NCBI GenBank assembly: GCA_012934845.2
Contig: WNNJ02001694.1
Location: 1 to 64,000, forward strand
Source of the DNA: Pomphorhynchus laevis
Taxonomy: Eukaryota; Acanthocephala; Palaeacanthocephala; Echinorhynchida; Pomphorhynchidae
Reading direction: 5' to 3'
Length of the DNA stretch: 64,000 nt
Shown: one piece after another, positions 35,966 through 45,361 of the stretch
How the letters are laid out: the number at the start of each line of letters is the position of its first letter
Numbering within the stretch: the stretch's first letter is position 1
The notes under the pieces: model-generated
What the model was told of the DNA's origin: nothing
Seen by the model: only the letters and a program-made list of their open reading frames with translations
Database searches by the model: none
Translations under genes and position numbers: made by a program

Positions 35966-36385
35966 GCAGTAAATCATACTGGTTTTTACTACTTTAACTA
36001 TTAAGGTTAATATAAAATATTTTTTACTACTTTAGACTGTATTAATCATCCGTGATATTAAAGTTCAATACAAAATATTGTTTACTATTTAATAGAATAG
36101 TATTTGACCTCTTACAAGGGGACGTAGCTCATACGGTAGAGCGCTCGCTTTGCAAGCGAGAGGTACCGGGATCGACGCCCGGCGTCTCCATATTAGATAA
36201 TGTATTAATTGCAGAGTATTAGTTGCAGAGGGTTTATCTCTGAATAGATTTAGCGAATCGGATATCGATTTGTTAAACCGTATTTATTATTTATTAGTGG
36301 AGAGAGTGAAGTAAAATATTTATTGAATCGAATTTTTATAGCCTACTGCTATCATCTTCAGGAGTAATTGTTACAAAATATTGTT
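35966..36385 (+). repeat. Right inverted-repeat arm carrying tRNA-Ala
   Basis: This uninterrupted 420-bp arm contains the tRNA 5' flank, the tRNA gene, its 3' flank and the GAAGTAAAATATTTATT terminal motif. It is the inverted counterpart of 28624-28398 plus 27187-26950. The two arms enclose about 7.3 kb of retroelements. Because this arm is intact it shows what the left locus looked like before insertion. Confidence 0.88.
36118..36190 (+). tRNA. tRNA-Ala (anticodon TGC)
   Basis: A complete 73-nt cloverleaf identical to 28398-28470: G3:U70 in the acceptor stem, anticodon TGC in loop TTTGCAA, T stem CCGGG/CCCGG with ATCGACG loop. The segment GGTACCGGGATCGA is typical of insect-type tRNA-Ala genes. 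There is no encoded CCA and no T run immediately downstream; the nearest is weak. It is likely a functional gene duplicated with its flanks. Confidence 0.94.
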
Positions 36386-36639
36386 AAATATTAATAATTA
36401 AATAATAATAAAATTTACATATTGAGGGTTATCCTCAAACGGATCTCATGAAATTGTTTTTCGTTCAGACTTTGAAATTACTCTTGCTAAGTTGTTTCTT
36501 CATTATATCAATTATTCGTAGTATTAATATCTGCGCGTAAAGTATATGAGTATCGTCTGACAAATAATTTTTCCCTTATTGTCATCAAAAACGTCTTCGC
36601 GATTACAGTTGATATCATATTCCGAGATCTGCGAATAAT
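36386..36639. other. Non-coding spacer
   Basis: About 250 bp. The likely 3' untranslated part of the RLE-LINE fragment on the minus strand starts here; nothing else is recognisable. Confidence 0.4.
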
Positions 36640-36930
36640 TTAAGCATATTGGTCATTTTTATTCTCACTTTTTTTCTGGGCAATCCGTTTCAATAATTTA
36701 TCAGTTGTCTTTCCAAAACCTCCAACCGTTGAGATAATTATCTGCAAGAAATTTGCATTCTCGACTAATCTGATTCGCTCTTCGTACTTTGCGACTTTTC
36801 CGCGCTCGTGATAATTAAATGGGCATTCATTTCTAGACCAAGCATAAGACGGAGCAAGTGAATTGTACATAGATATATCCAAGAAGGATCTCTCCGTAAT
36901 GTGCCCATAAAGTCCAGAACCCATAATCTT
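36640..36930 (-). pseudogene. RLE-type LINE, last ~94 residues only
   Basis: The 94-aa frame aligns by eye with the end of the 454-aa protein at 41768-43132: shared ERSFLDI/VRSFLDI, YNSLAPSY/YSSLAPTY, AKYEERI/AKYGERI, STVGGFGKTTDKLLK/STSGGIGPETDKILK. It therefore carries the last catalytic part of a restriction-like endonuclease domain and the C-terminus. The remainder of the ORF is absent (5'-truncated insertion, usual for LINEs). The sequence differs enough to be a separate, older copy or a related family. Confidence 0.85.
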
Positions 36931-37202
36931 CTATTTTCGATTAGGTATTTTTACTTGAAAATATTTCATTTTATTTAAAACACAAAACTCTAACAGGACA
37001 AAAATATTTAACAGCTTAAACACACAATCAATTTAGTTCCGCTCGCGGAATTTTTAGAGTTAACCTGTTTCTATCATACGGATGTTTCTATCAAACGAAT
37101 GCAATCTACAATAGCGGCAGCATTATAACGCCATTTTCACAAATTCGAATTACCAGAAAAATATCTCAAGTATTTTATCTCAAAAATTGTCTTGATTATT
37201 AA

Positions 37203-38018
37203 ATGCAATCAATCTATCGAATATTCATCAAACACATAACCAACAAACAGCTAAAAGACGATATCGAAACGTCGTTTGTATCGCAACAAGTTTGTTGCGA
37301 TGCACCGGACTGTGATATCTGGACAACGATTACCTGTACAGAAAATATGGTACTTTCCTTGTCGACAAAAGCTTTTTTCTGTAGATTCTGCTGTGCTCAA
37401 ATGATAGGTAAGCTACAGATTAATTCACAGATATGCAACCTTTTGGACACTGCTCTTAAGACTCTTGAGCCTGGAACAACGAATGTCAACGATGTCGATG
37501 AAAATGATGAAAATACACAATCTACTGATGAATCGAAGACCAACAATATAAGCTTACTTGGTTATGATCAAGATTCAATGCCTTTGCTTAATGATAATTT
37601 TATTGAAAATCATGACATTAGTTACCAACCAGTATGCTCAGGTATTGATACTCTACCTACTGTTAAATTTCATTCGCGAACATTCTCTTCACGGACCCTC
37701 AATAGCAATCAGTTTACTTGCAGCAATCTTTATCAATCAATGAATTCGACGGCAGATATAATCCGATACGACGATATTCCAAAATCACTACTGAGATCTG
37801 ACGATGCTGGGAATCATGCAAACTCTCAACAGATTGATAGCGGCATTTCTGTCCTAAAGTCTAAACATGTTCCATATGGCACGCCTATTCACATAATGTC
37901 ACTCTCTCATAATTCTGACGATACTGGGATTCATGCAAACTCTCAACAAATTAATAGCGGCATTTCCGCCCAACAGTCTGAACATATTCCATATGCCACG
38001 CCTACTCACATAATGTAA
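37203..38018 (+). CDS. CR1-like LINE ORF1 protein (PHD-like finger)
   Basis: A 271-aa frame, probably the RNA-binding accessory ORF of the LINE. Residues ~31-66 form a cysteine-rich finger (VCCDAPDCDIW ... FFCRFCC) like the PHD-type fingers known in CR1/L2 ORF1 proteins. The middle is acidic and low-complexity. The last ~80 residues contain a 39-residue tandem repeat (DDAGNHANSQQ and DDTGIHANSQQ units; 117-bp period, 37800-37916 and 37917-38033). The frame ends because TCA of the first repeat is TAA in the second; ORF1-like sequence continues past the stop to about 38480 (basic GRKVRILKDLNDR segment). Confidence 0.7.
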   Translation: MQSIYRIFIKHITNKQLKDDIETSFVSQQVCCDAPDCDIWTTITCTENMVLSLSTKAFFCRFCCAQMIGKLQINSQICNLLDTALKTLEPGTTNVNDVDENDENTQSTDESKTNNISLLGYDQDSMPLLNDNFIENHDISYQPVCSGIDTLPTVKFHSRTFSSRTLNSNQFTCSNLYQSMNSTADIIRYDDIPKSLLRSDDAGNHANSQQIDSGISVLKSKHVPYGTPIHIMSLSHNSDDTGIHANSQQINSGISAQQSEHIPYATPTHIM

Positions 38019-38486
38019 CTCTCTCATAATTCTGCAGACATTCACAGTCGTTTTGTCAAAGGGAATAAAAGGATTTCGCCGTATAGTGTAAAAATTATAC
38101 ATTAACGTGTAGCTTATGATCGATCAAGTTGCGTGATATTCGCTAATATACCTGAATCGAGTTCTGTCAGTGCTCAAAGTCGCTTAGACGACGATTTTAC
38201 CTCTCGACAATCAGTTATCTCAACTATGTTTAGCAAAGAGGAGGAAGAAATTGCTAAAAGACTTGAAGTCAATAGACTATTTCGTCTAGTTTGTCGTGAA
38301 GTGGGGGAAATGCTAGATTGTTAAAAATGGTTCTTACATCACCAGAAGAATCGTCGATTTTGCTCTCTCGTGGTAAAATGTTAAAGGGTCGCAAAGTTCG
38401 CATACTTAAGGATTTAAACGACCGTTAACGCCTCGTGAATGCCAAAAAAGAAATAGCTGACCGTTTAGCCTCTGGAGAAAGAATCT

Positions 38487-39481
38487 ATGCATACGGAATT
38501 TTCAGGTGTGCCATCGCAGACCTTTTGTTCGCAGGAAACCCATTTGCCTTTCAGTGAATCTGGATCAATAGGAATGCTAAGTGATTTTAAAAAAGTACGT
38601 CAACCATACGACTTGGTAAATGTGTGTAATAGGTCGTTTAAGGTTGGTTATTGTAATTTGCGAAGCTTACTTTGCAATTTAGACGAATTTCGCTGCTATA
38701 TGACTACATCAAATTACCATGTTTTTGCAATTTCTGAAACTTGGCTTCACAATAATATCATTGAAAATATATTGAACGTAGATGGTTATCGTATCATTCG
38801 TGTAGACAGAGCGTCGCAGCGTAGAGGTGGAGGAGTCGCTTTATTTATTAAATCCAACATCATTGCTGATAACATAACGCAGTACTTTAATCCATGTGGA
38901 ACTTGTGAACTCCTATTTGCAAGTATGTCAGTAACGCATAAGCAGTTCACTCTTGATGTTCTATATAGAACTCCTCAAGTTGACTGCATGGCTAAGGAGT
39001 TTTGTAAATTATTTATGAGTGCGTTTAGTTGTTCAAGTACATGCATTTTGGTTGGTGACTTCAACATCCCCGGTGTTGGTATTTGCGTGGATAATTCGTC
39101 TCGGCAATTCGGATGTGCCACCGATAGGAAACTATGAGAATTTATGGATGGGGAACTTTTGCTTGTTCAGCAACTGATTTTCATACAAGGTTATCTTCCT
39201 CGTATTCTTCAGTTCTCGATCTTATCTTTTCACATACAATTAACGACATCTATGACCTATGCTATGAAGCTCCTATAGGTAGCAGCGATCACTGCTTTAT
39301 GAAGTTTAGTGTCAATATAGCCGGTGCTCAATTAGGCGACAATGCTAAGCCTGTATTATCAAAGCGCATGTGGCATAGTGTGAACGAATCTGATCTCTTA
39401 GAATATGCATCCTCGGTTGCATTTGACAATTTCAGTTCAGATGTTAGTGAACTTGGCAGTCAATTCGTGACTGCTTATTAA
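38487..39481 (+). pseudogene. CR1-like LINE endonuclease (EEP) domain
   Basis: Apurinic-like endonuclease that nicks target DNA. Motifs: VGYCNLRSLL (N-terminal strand), AISETWL (catalytic E), GGGVALFIK, LVGDFNIPG (catalytic D/N), then in the next frame VLDLIFSH and GSSDHCFMKFSV (SDH motif). The first part is open at 38487-39137, the second at 39134-39481, so one frame change splits the domain. Confidence 0.85.
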
Positions 39482-41130
39482 TGATATCAGGCCACTTTGC
39501 TCGAAGGAAGCAAATCGTGCCATATAAACGGAATAAAAACCTTCATGGTTTGACTCCGAATTGAAGACACTAATAAGACGACGTAATAAATTGTACAGAC
39601 AATGTCGCTTAGACTCATCACTTCGATCGAAGTACAATGCATGTCGAAATTAGTGTATTAGGGCTAGATCTCGCCATCACATAATCTATGAACGTCGACT
39701 AATCAATTCCATTAATTCAAATCCAAAGTTATTTTGGTCATATATTCGTAGAAATAATTGTCTAAGACCTCTTATATCGTCTTTAAAGTATGGTGAACAG
39801 CTGGTTAATTCCCAGTCAGATGATTCGGAGGCATTCGCAGATTCATTTAGGCTTAGTGTTATGACCTCCACCAGTAACGATAATGATAATATTAGGGTAA
39901 GCAATTTTTTGCCGTTGGGGCATTTCAGAGTTTCACAATCTTCTGTCTATGATGAGCTAGCTCGATTATCAATCAATTCATCTCTCGGTCCTGATGGCAT
40001 CTATCTCTTTCTGCTTAGAGCTTTAAGATCCATGCTAACTGTGACATTAAGTGAACTGTTTCAAATGTCAATTGATAAATGCGAAATACTATCGGACTGC
40101 AAATGCGCAATTGTAGTTCCGGTTTTTAAGAAATGTGCCATGCATAATCCTGAAAATTACAGACCAGTGAGCTTAACTAGTATTGTCAGTAAAATTTTCG
40201 AACGGATAATATATAGGTATGTTGTGAACTTATTGCGTCAATCAAATCAGATAAACCCATATCAATATGGATTCACCGTTGGACGATCGTGCTTAAGTAA
40301 TTTACTTTGTGCTAGGGAAGCGTGGGATAATGGCGTGTCTGACGGGATAGCAGTTGACTCTGTCTTTATTGACTTTGGTAGGGCTTTCGAACGTATACGT
40401 CATGAAAATCTAATCGAAGTGCTTTTGGACTGTAAAATAAATCCAATTATTGTAAATTGGCTCCACACATTCTTAACGCAACGCTCTTATCGTGTTCGCG
40501 TTGGATCACGCTTATCATCACCACGTTCACTTACATTAAGTGTACCTCAAAGTACTGTCTTAGGTCCACTACTTTTCAACATTTATCTAAACACATTGTT
40601 AAAGCAGCTACACTGTCCGTATTTGGCTTTTGCCGATGATCTTAAAATCTGGTATAAAATTACATCGAAAAGGGACATTACTGTATAAAAGCAAGATTTA
40701 AAAATTATTCACGAATGGAGTATTCGGACAGGAGTAATAATAAATGTAGGTAAATGTGTCCATTTACGTTTTGGTCGGAGTGACATACATGCTGATTACA
40801 TGTTAGGCGATAACATTGTATCTAGAGCGAATCACACACATGACCTTGGCACAATTGTTCAGTCTTCTCTCAAGACTCGTATGAACACAGACAGAATATG
40901 CTCGAAAGGGCGAAGTGTTCTTAACTTATTGAAGAATTGCTTCAAATATTTGCCAGTAGAATGTTTTGAGCTACTGTACAATGCATTAGTTCGTCCTCAC
41001 ATTGAGTACAGCATTCAATCATCATTTCCGTGCACTAAAGAATAAATCAAGTCACTTGATTATATATTAAGGCGAGGGTCTCGGTTATGTAAAGGAGTTG
41101 CAGTTTCCTTATGCGGAGAGACTAAGAATG
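39482..41130 (+). pseudogene. CR1-like LINE reverse transcriptase
   Basis: A linker with PSWFDSELKTLIRRRNKLY (39540-39600) leads into the RT, open at 39861-40688: NPENYRPVSLTSIVSKIFE, VFIDFGRAFERI (catalytic D), VPQSTVLGPLLFNIYL, and AFADDLKIW (catalytic DD). After an in-frame TAA at 40686 the thumb continues (KQDLKIIHEWSIRTG, HDLGTIVQSSLKT), then a second TAA at about 41043 and the terminal ILRRGSRLCKG region. The PQST in place of the usual PQGS is unusual. Both stops are shared by the duplicate copy, so decay preceded duplication. Confidence 0.88.
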
Positions 41131-41204
41131 CTAGGCATGTGTTCTATCCGGTTACGTTTAATGTATTTAGATTTGGTAGCGTTGTACAAGGTCGTTAAAG
41201 GTTA

Positions 41205-41700
41205 TGACGGATACCCAATAAATTGTGTAATTTATTGTTGCATAATAGACAGTTATTGTAATACAAAATACTATAATCGTACAACAAATGTTAATAATAA
41301 CAATAGAAAATATACATTAGCCATAAACTTCATTAATAAATGTATAGATAACATAAATATAGCCGGACTTTTAAATAATTCTAAAAGTAAAGAAATAATA
41401 GGGTCAGATTTAAGTAAATATATTCCTAAAATAAGGTATAAACTCCTACCACCATTAGGACGAAAAATTTGTAATTATAATAAAGAATTAAAATCAATAT
41501 GTAACGATAATATTAGAAACATAATGGAAACAGAATGCAATTGTAAAAGTCTTAGTTTTGATAAAATAAATGAACATATATGTATCCATAATCTAGAATT
41601 AATTGAAAATTGTGAATTTAGAAAGCTGATATTAAAAGGGTATAAATATTTTTTTTTAAATATTTTTTTTATTATAAAAATAAACAACAAATACACATAA
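41205..41700 (+). pseudogene. PLE fragment C, N-terminal region
   Basis: The open frame that ends at 41700 changes character at about residue 38 from CR1-like to PLE-like. The later part has YIPKIRYKLLPPLG, IMETECNCKSLSF, HICIHNLELIENCEFRKLI and KGYKYF. The pattern of a paired C-x-C, a histidine-box, ENxxxR and KGxKY is known from the region before the RT in some PLE ORFs. No ATG of its own is evident. The element is cut at about 41700 by a minus-strand LINE insertion and resumes at 43143. Confidence 0.6.
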
Positions 41701-43145
41701 TATCCTTAAATTTGTTTGCTTTTTGATCAGTCATTGATGTAAATCTTAGACGCTTGCCCATCTTTTACTACGTTTGATAATACTGTGCTTGTTCGTTTAT
41801 TCTAAGCCTTGTAGCACGTATACAAACCGATGCACTAACTGCAATGGCGACACTGATTATTGATTTCAGCCTAGAAATACATTCGCTGGATGCAAGCTTA
41901 TTACGATCAGCAGATTTGGCTGCTATCCATTTTAGTATTTTATCTGTCTCAGGTCCAATACCACCTGACGTAGAAAATATAAGAGGAAAGAAAGTACCTC
42001 TTTCTATATCTGCAATTCGTTCACCGTACTTTGCATATTTCCGCTGTTGATGGTATATATGGCATTCGAGAGGAGTTTTGCAAGAGTATGTAGGTGCCAA
42101 AGAGCTGTAAATACATATGTCCAAAAAGGATCGCACCATATTTCCTCCGAAAATTCCTCTACAAGCTATATCAGACCGCGCTTGATCATCAGAGCAGGTT
42201 GTTGGCTTATTAAATACGTAGTTGTTTGGTATAGATCGTAAACATGGCTCAATTTGCACGTCACAGCATACCCCTACAAGTTCCTTAGCTACAATGTCTC
42301 TCACTAAGTTATGTCTGATAATAGTCATGGCACCAGTATGACATGACAATGCATGAGAAGTTGTAAAGTAAGAACCACAAGCACATTTTAGTGATGTTTC
42401 GCTTGCTTTTAGATTGTATCTTGCGCATATTGCGTCTTGGAACTCTTGTGAATTTAGCCTCGTATGTCTCATTCGGGTTGGTTTGGTACATAACCACGAA
42501 GATGCTCCCTTGTCCGAAGCAAACTTTATTGAATTTTGTAGATCTAATCTTAATTCCATGCGAATGGCTTCACTTTCTAATGATGCAATGACCATCTTTT
42601 CTTGTTTAATCAACTTTGCTGCTTGATTTTGAGAGGTTATAAGCTGATCTCCCACTTCTTCTAGTAACAGTGGCATGCACATTTTTCGGGATCGAACATA
42701 TTCTTGTTTGGCAACCTCCATCGGGTTTAAAATCCCCAGACCACCATATTTCGTCGGCATCATATAAATCTGTTCCAGCTCATTGTTTTCATCGTTTTGA
42801 CCTATAATCTTTGGAATCAATTTCTTTGTAATCAAGTCTTTCAACGGCTTAAACCAAATAGGTTTAGTTATACATGTGCGCATAAGGTATGTCCACTTAT
42901 GTTGCAGTGCACATCTTAAAACAAAGTATGCCACCTGGGCATCAATATCTACAATTTCTGATAAATTTTCTACCATTTTAAGCCAGGTTGCAATCTTTGA
43001 TTTTACAATATTTTCAATGAACTCGTCAGCCCCACAAGGCGATCCAAGTGCGACGATGCCTTGGAAGGTTATTTCTATTTTAGTGTTGTTAAACAAAATC
43101 TTCGAAGTTTCTCCGTCGTTGGGATGAACCAATAATTTGCATTTT
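41701..43145 (-). mobile_element. RLE-type LINE, 5'-truncated, inserted in PLE C
   Basis: Starts right after the RT catalytic region (KCKLLVHPNDG) and runs to a 3' end near 41701. It lies between the two parts of a PLE reading frame, and its orientation is opposite. 5' truncation is the normal product of target-primed reverse transcription. Confidence 0.75.
41768..43132 (-). CDS. RT thumb, CCHC knuckle and restriction-like endonuclease of an RLE-type LINE
   Basis: A 454-aa intact frame. Residues ~1-200 are the RT thumb and a helical region typical of this family (ALGSPCGADEFIE, AYFVLRCALQHKWTYLMR, MPTKYGGLGILNP). Residues 250-264 (CACGSYFTTSHALSC) form the CCHC knuckle that precedes the endonuclease. 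The restriction-like endonuclease follows: RHN at ~273, E near 296, RSD at 319-321 with D338 in SFLDI (the [R/K]PD...D signature, with S for P), and a conserved basic YAKYGERI helix. The M at 43132 is not the native start; the ORF runs in from the missing RT palm. Near-identical copy at 60449-61813. Confidence 0.87.
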   Translation of the reverse strand: MVHPNDGETSKILFNNTKIEITFQGIVALGSPCGADEFIENIVKSKIATWLKMVENLSEIVDIDAQVAYFVLRCALQHKWTYLMRTCITKPIWFKPLKDLITKKLIPKIIGQNDENNELEQIYMMPTKYGGLGILNPMEVAKQEYVRSRKMCMPLLLEEVGDQLITSQNQAAKLIKQEKMVIASLESEAIRMELRLDLQNSIKFASDKGASSWLCTKPTRMRHTRLNSQEFQDAICARYNLKASETSLKCACGSYFTTSHALSCHTGAMTIIRHNLVRDIVAKELVGVCCDVQIEPCLRSIPNNYVFNKPTTCSDDQARSDIACRGIFGGNMVRSFLDICIYSSLAPTYSCKTPLECHIYHQQRKYAKYGERIADIERGTFFPLIFSTSGGIGPETDKILKWIAAKSADRNKLASSECISRLKSIISVAIAVSASVCIRATRLRINEQAQYYQT

Positions 43146-43300
43146 GTTTCGAATTATGTTACAAAAAGAAAGATAATTCATTTTGTTACAAAAAGAAAGA
43201 TAAAATTAATAAAGATATGTATAAAGAACTTACTAAATTAAAGGATAACTATATAATAACAACTGTTGATAAAGCTAGTAAAAATGACGTTTATTTTGAA
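43143..43300 (+). pseudogene. PLE fragment C, start of the RT fingers
   Basis: Reads KDMYKELTKLKDNYIITTVD then KASKNDVYF, matching the LKxDxxIIITKADKG motif at the start of Penelope RTs. It continues the PLE interrupted at 41700 and then runs into the AT-rich tail repeat. A 27-bp near-duplication (TTTTGTTACAAAAAGAAAGATAA) sits at 43155-43205. Confidence 0.65.
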
Positions 43301-43465
43301 TTTCAATTTTTTATTTTAACTTGATTTAAATTATAGAAAATCTAAAAACAATTATTAATTCTATTATTTAATTATTAAATTTTGATTTACCATTATTATG
43401 TTTTGTTTATTTTATAGTTATATTAAATACGTAGACTCAGTTAGTTGATTTTATTTGAATCATCT
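43281..43465 (+). repeat. AT-rich tail repeat, copy 2
   Basis: Matches 27998-28190 over about 185 bp with scattered substitutions and lacks the 16-bp internal duplication. It again follows PLE coding sequence. Confidence 0.75.
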
Positions 43466-43754
43466 TGCCTGTCATCAAGGACATAGTTTGCATCTTAAAA
43501 CTCAATATCATGGAAGATGCCCTCAAATATATCGTCTTTCGCATCGAGCCGTTAGCGTGTAGAATATGTTACCGGACTTTTTAATATGTATCCATGACAT
43601 TGATTATATTCAAGCGAAAATTATTATAATGGATACGACATCCTGATCATCAAACTATTCTAATGGTATACCCGTCAGATCAACGATAATTTCATCAATT
43701 TAACCGCATTTTTTCTTTCGTTTTTTTAAACAATTTGTATATTATATAATTTGA
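43466..43754. other. Spacer without recognised genes
   Basis: About 290 bp with no convincing ORF. It includes pyrimidine runs (CATTTTTTCTTTCGTTTTTTT) and is copied at 62147-62435. Confidence 0.4.
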
Positions 43755-43955
43755 CTAAAGGTCATCATTAGTAACTACATATTGTTTGCTCTTCATCTTC
43801 TTATCCATTGTGATGGGCTCGCGAAACTCGGAGGTTTCTTTATCGTCCGAGTCCACGCGTTGATTGTACTGCAATTCAGTTACTGTCGGGTTTTGTCCTA
43901 AAGACCGCACCACGTTTAGTTCCGGACTGATCAGTCTATTGAGGTCTCAATTGAT
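43755..43955 (-). pseudogene. Calmodulin-like EF-hand fragment
   Basis: The minus strand, open from about 43946 to a stop at 43755-43757, reads PELNVVRSLGQNPTVTELQ, then RVDSDDKETSEFREPITM and KKMK. This follows calmodulin from the exit helix of EF-hand 1 (ELGTVMRSLGQNPT) into EF-hand 2 (DADGNGTIDFPEF, KM). The calcium loop is degraded (DSDDKETSEFRE lacks the glycine and isoleucine), and the rest of calmodulin is absent. I read it as a fragment of a host calmodulin or troponin-C-type gene, perhaps a retrocopy or an exon remnant. A copy lies at 62436-62636. Confidence 0.7.
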
Positions 43956-44949
43956 CACATTAAAGTGCGATCAGGCTGCATCGTATCTGTTTGTGGGGTC
44001 TCTGGATTCGTGAAGATCGTTATCGCATTCGGATAAGTTTGACGAAGTAGGAGAAGCGCGATCGTCGCCGAAAATATCGTCATCCTCGTTAATTCCTGTT
44101 GCTTTTTAGTAACAGCGAGAGTATTGCTTGTTGGATAGTCGTATGCGGGATTACATATCCCGAAGTTGCTGATCGCAGAGTGCGTATTGTCCAATAAGAT
44201 GGAAGGGTTACACAATAATTGCGTGTAATTTTGTCCGTTATTGAAATCTGTATTTATTGTCCAGGTAGATGTGTTGTCTTCATTTCCACAATCACCAAGC
44301 GATGTCCTTACTTGATTGTTGTTCACAAAATTGTAACATTCATCAGCCACGCTGTTTGAAATTTTTCGTCATGATACGAATCCATATTCCGAATATTGCC
44401 TTCTTCATCGTGTCCATAGTGGTTTTCTTTCAGCAGCAGGCAATGCTCGTCGGTCTCAGGAACGTTTAGTTTAATTTGAGGTCTTATTCCCAGATCCACT
44501 GCACGTTGAACGGTTTTGACTGAACTGATCGTCAGTAGAATTAGAGTGCTATTCGGGTCTCGCACCTCGCGCTCACAGAACGTGTTCGAGTTGGCCGTTG
44601 TTAATAAAGTAACTGGATTTAGTAAAAGGTCTGTTCGATCACGTTAACCTTCCAGATTTGTGTCATCGCAACAATGGTCCGTATGAGCGGTTCCGTTATG
44701 GACCTCGACCATATCACATATGCCTTGGCTGAAAGTTCGAATCCTAGGTTCGGACGCTGACCTAGGTAGGCTTGTGAAGGGCTGTATATTGTCTAGCAAA
44801 GCCAGAATCGCTCTGGCGTTGCCACGCATTAAGGCGATGGACGATCGTTGGAATAATCGAGCAGCTACGATGTTATATCTAACACCACTTTTTCTGCTCA
44901 TGCGGCCAGCAATACGCCGGATGACGTTAAGGCGGGCATCATTCCACAC
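43955..44949 (-). other. Three unrecognised minus-strand ORFs (131, 80 and 101 aa)
   Basis: ORFs at 44644-44949, 44323-44565 and 43955-44350 follow each other on the minus strand. The first is arginine-rich (NVIRRIAGRMSRKSG) and ends cysteine-rich (DHCCDDTNLEG). The second has an acidic ENHYGHDEEG region. The third has spaced cysteines (CYNF, GDCGN, LLCNP, GICNP) and a hydrophobic stretch (MTIFSATIALLLL) with an N-terminal side rich in N and T. I recognise no family. Composition and spacing suggest remnants of one longer protein, possibly membrane-anchored, of host or viral origin. All three are copied at 62636-63630. Confidence 0.35.
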
Positions 44950-45185
44950 TTACGGTCCAACATTTGTTGGCCCGTGCGTGCGTACGACGAACCCATGTAT
45001 GGTCTTACTTGATGATTATGTAGCAACTGTGGGGGAGTTCGTGCAGCTCGCGCCCCTAGTTTTTCGGAACATACCCACCCTCTCCCAAATTTACGTTTTT
45101 TTTATAGATCTGTATATGCAATTTAGTGTTTTTCTCTGTATTTGGAAAATATAATTTTATACTCATTTTGGATTAACATTTCTAG

Positions 45186-45359
45186 ATGACTAATGAAATT
45201 GATTTATCCGCTATTGGAAACATGATAATTGGAAGTGGTCCAGTGGTTAGCTTTGATCCATTGCCCCGTGAGGTCACTAGGAATACAGCAAATAATACCG
45301 AAGACGTGGGCGCGAGTAAACATATCAAATTTTATGATAATACGTATATTTTAATTTAG
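45186..45359 (+). CDS. Short ORF upstream of the capsid-like ORF
   Basis: A 57-codon frame starting ATG at 45186 (MTNEIDLSAIGNMIIGSG) and ending two bases before the large ORF. It is mildly acidic with no recognised domain. Its closeness to 45362-47581, which itself lacks an ATG at its start, suggests the two belong to one element. A copy begins at 63867 and runs off the window. Confidence 0.4.
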   Translation: MTNEIDLSAIGNMIIGSGPVVSFDPLPREVTRNTANNTEDVGASKHIKFYDNTYILI

Positions 45360-45361
45360 GT

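Larger units (their letters stand above)
37203..41200 (+). mobile_element. CR1-like LINE (ORF1, EN, RT), decayed full-length copy
   Basis: ORF1 with a PHD-like cysteine finger, an EEP endonuclease and a CR1-type RT lie in order on the plus strand. The reading frame is broken by several stops and shifts (stop at 38016-38018, frame change near 39134, stops near 39479, 40686 and 41043), so it is inactive. A PLE fragment follows directly at about 41200 with no clear LINE tail, so the 3' end may be lost. The part from 39453 onward is duplicated at 58135. Confidence 0.88.

Noticed and set aside
40686-41045. Reassigned TAA codons in the CR1-like RT
   Set aside because: Two in-frame TAA codons could suggest a variant code, but the same element has frame changes elsewhere and other genes here end normally at TAA, so ordinary decay explains them.
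44720-45154. 144-aa plus-strand ORF opposite the unrecognised minus-strand ORF
   Set aside because: It has no recognisable motif and overlaps the minus-strand ORF at 44644-44949. Either strand could be the real one, but composition favours the minus strand.
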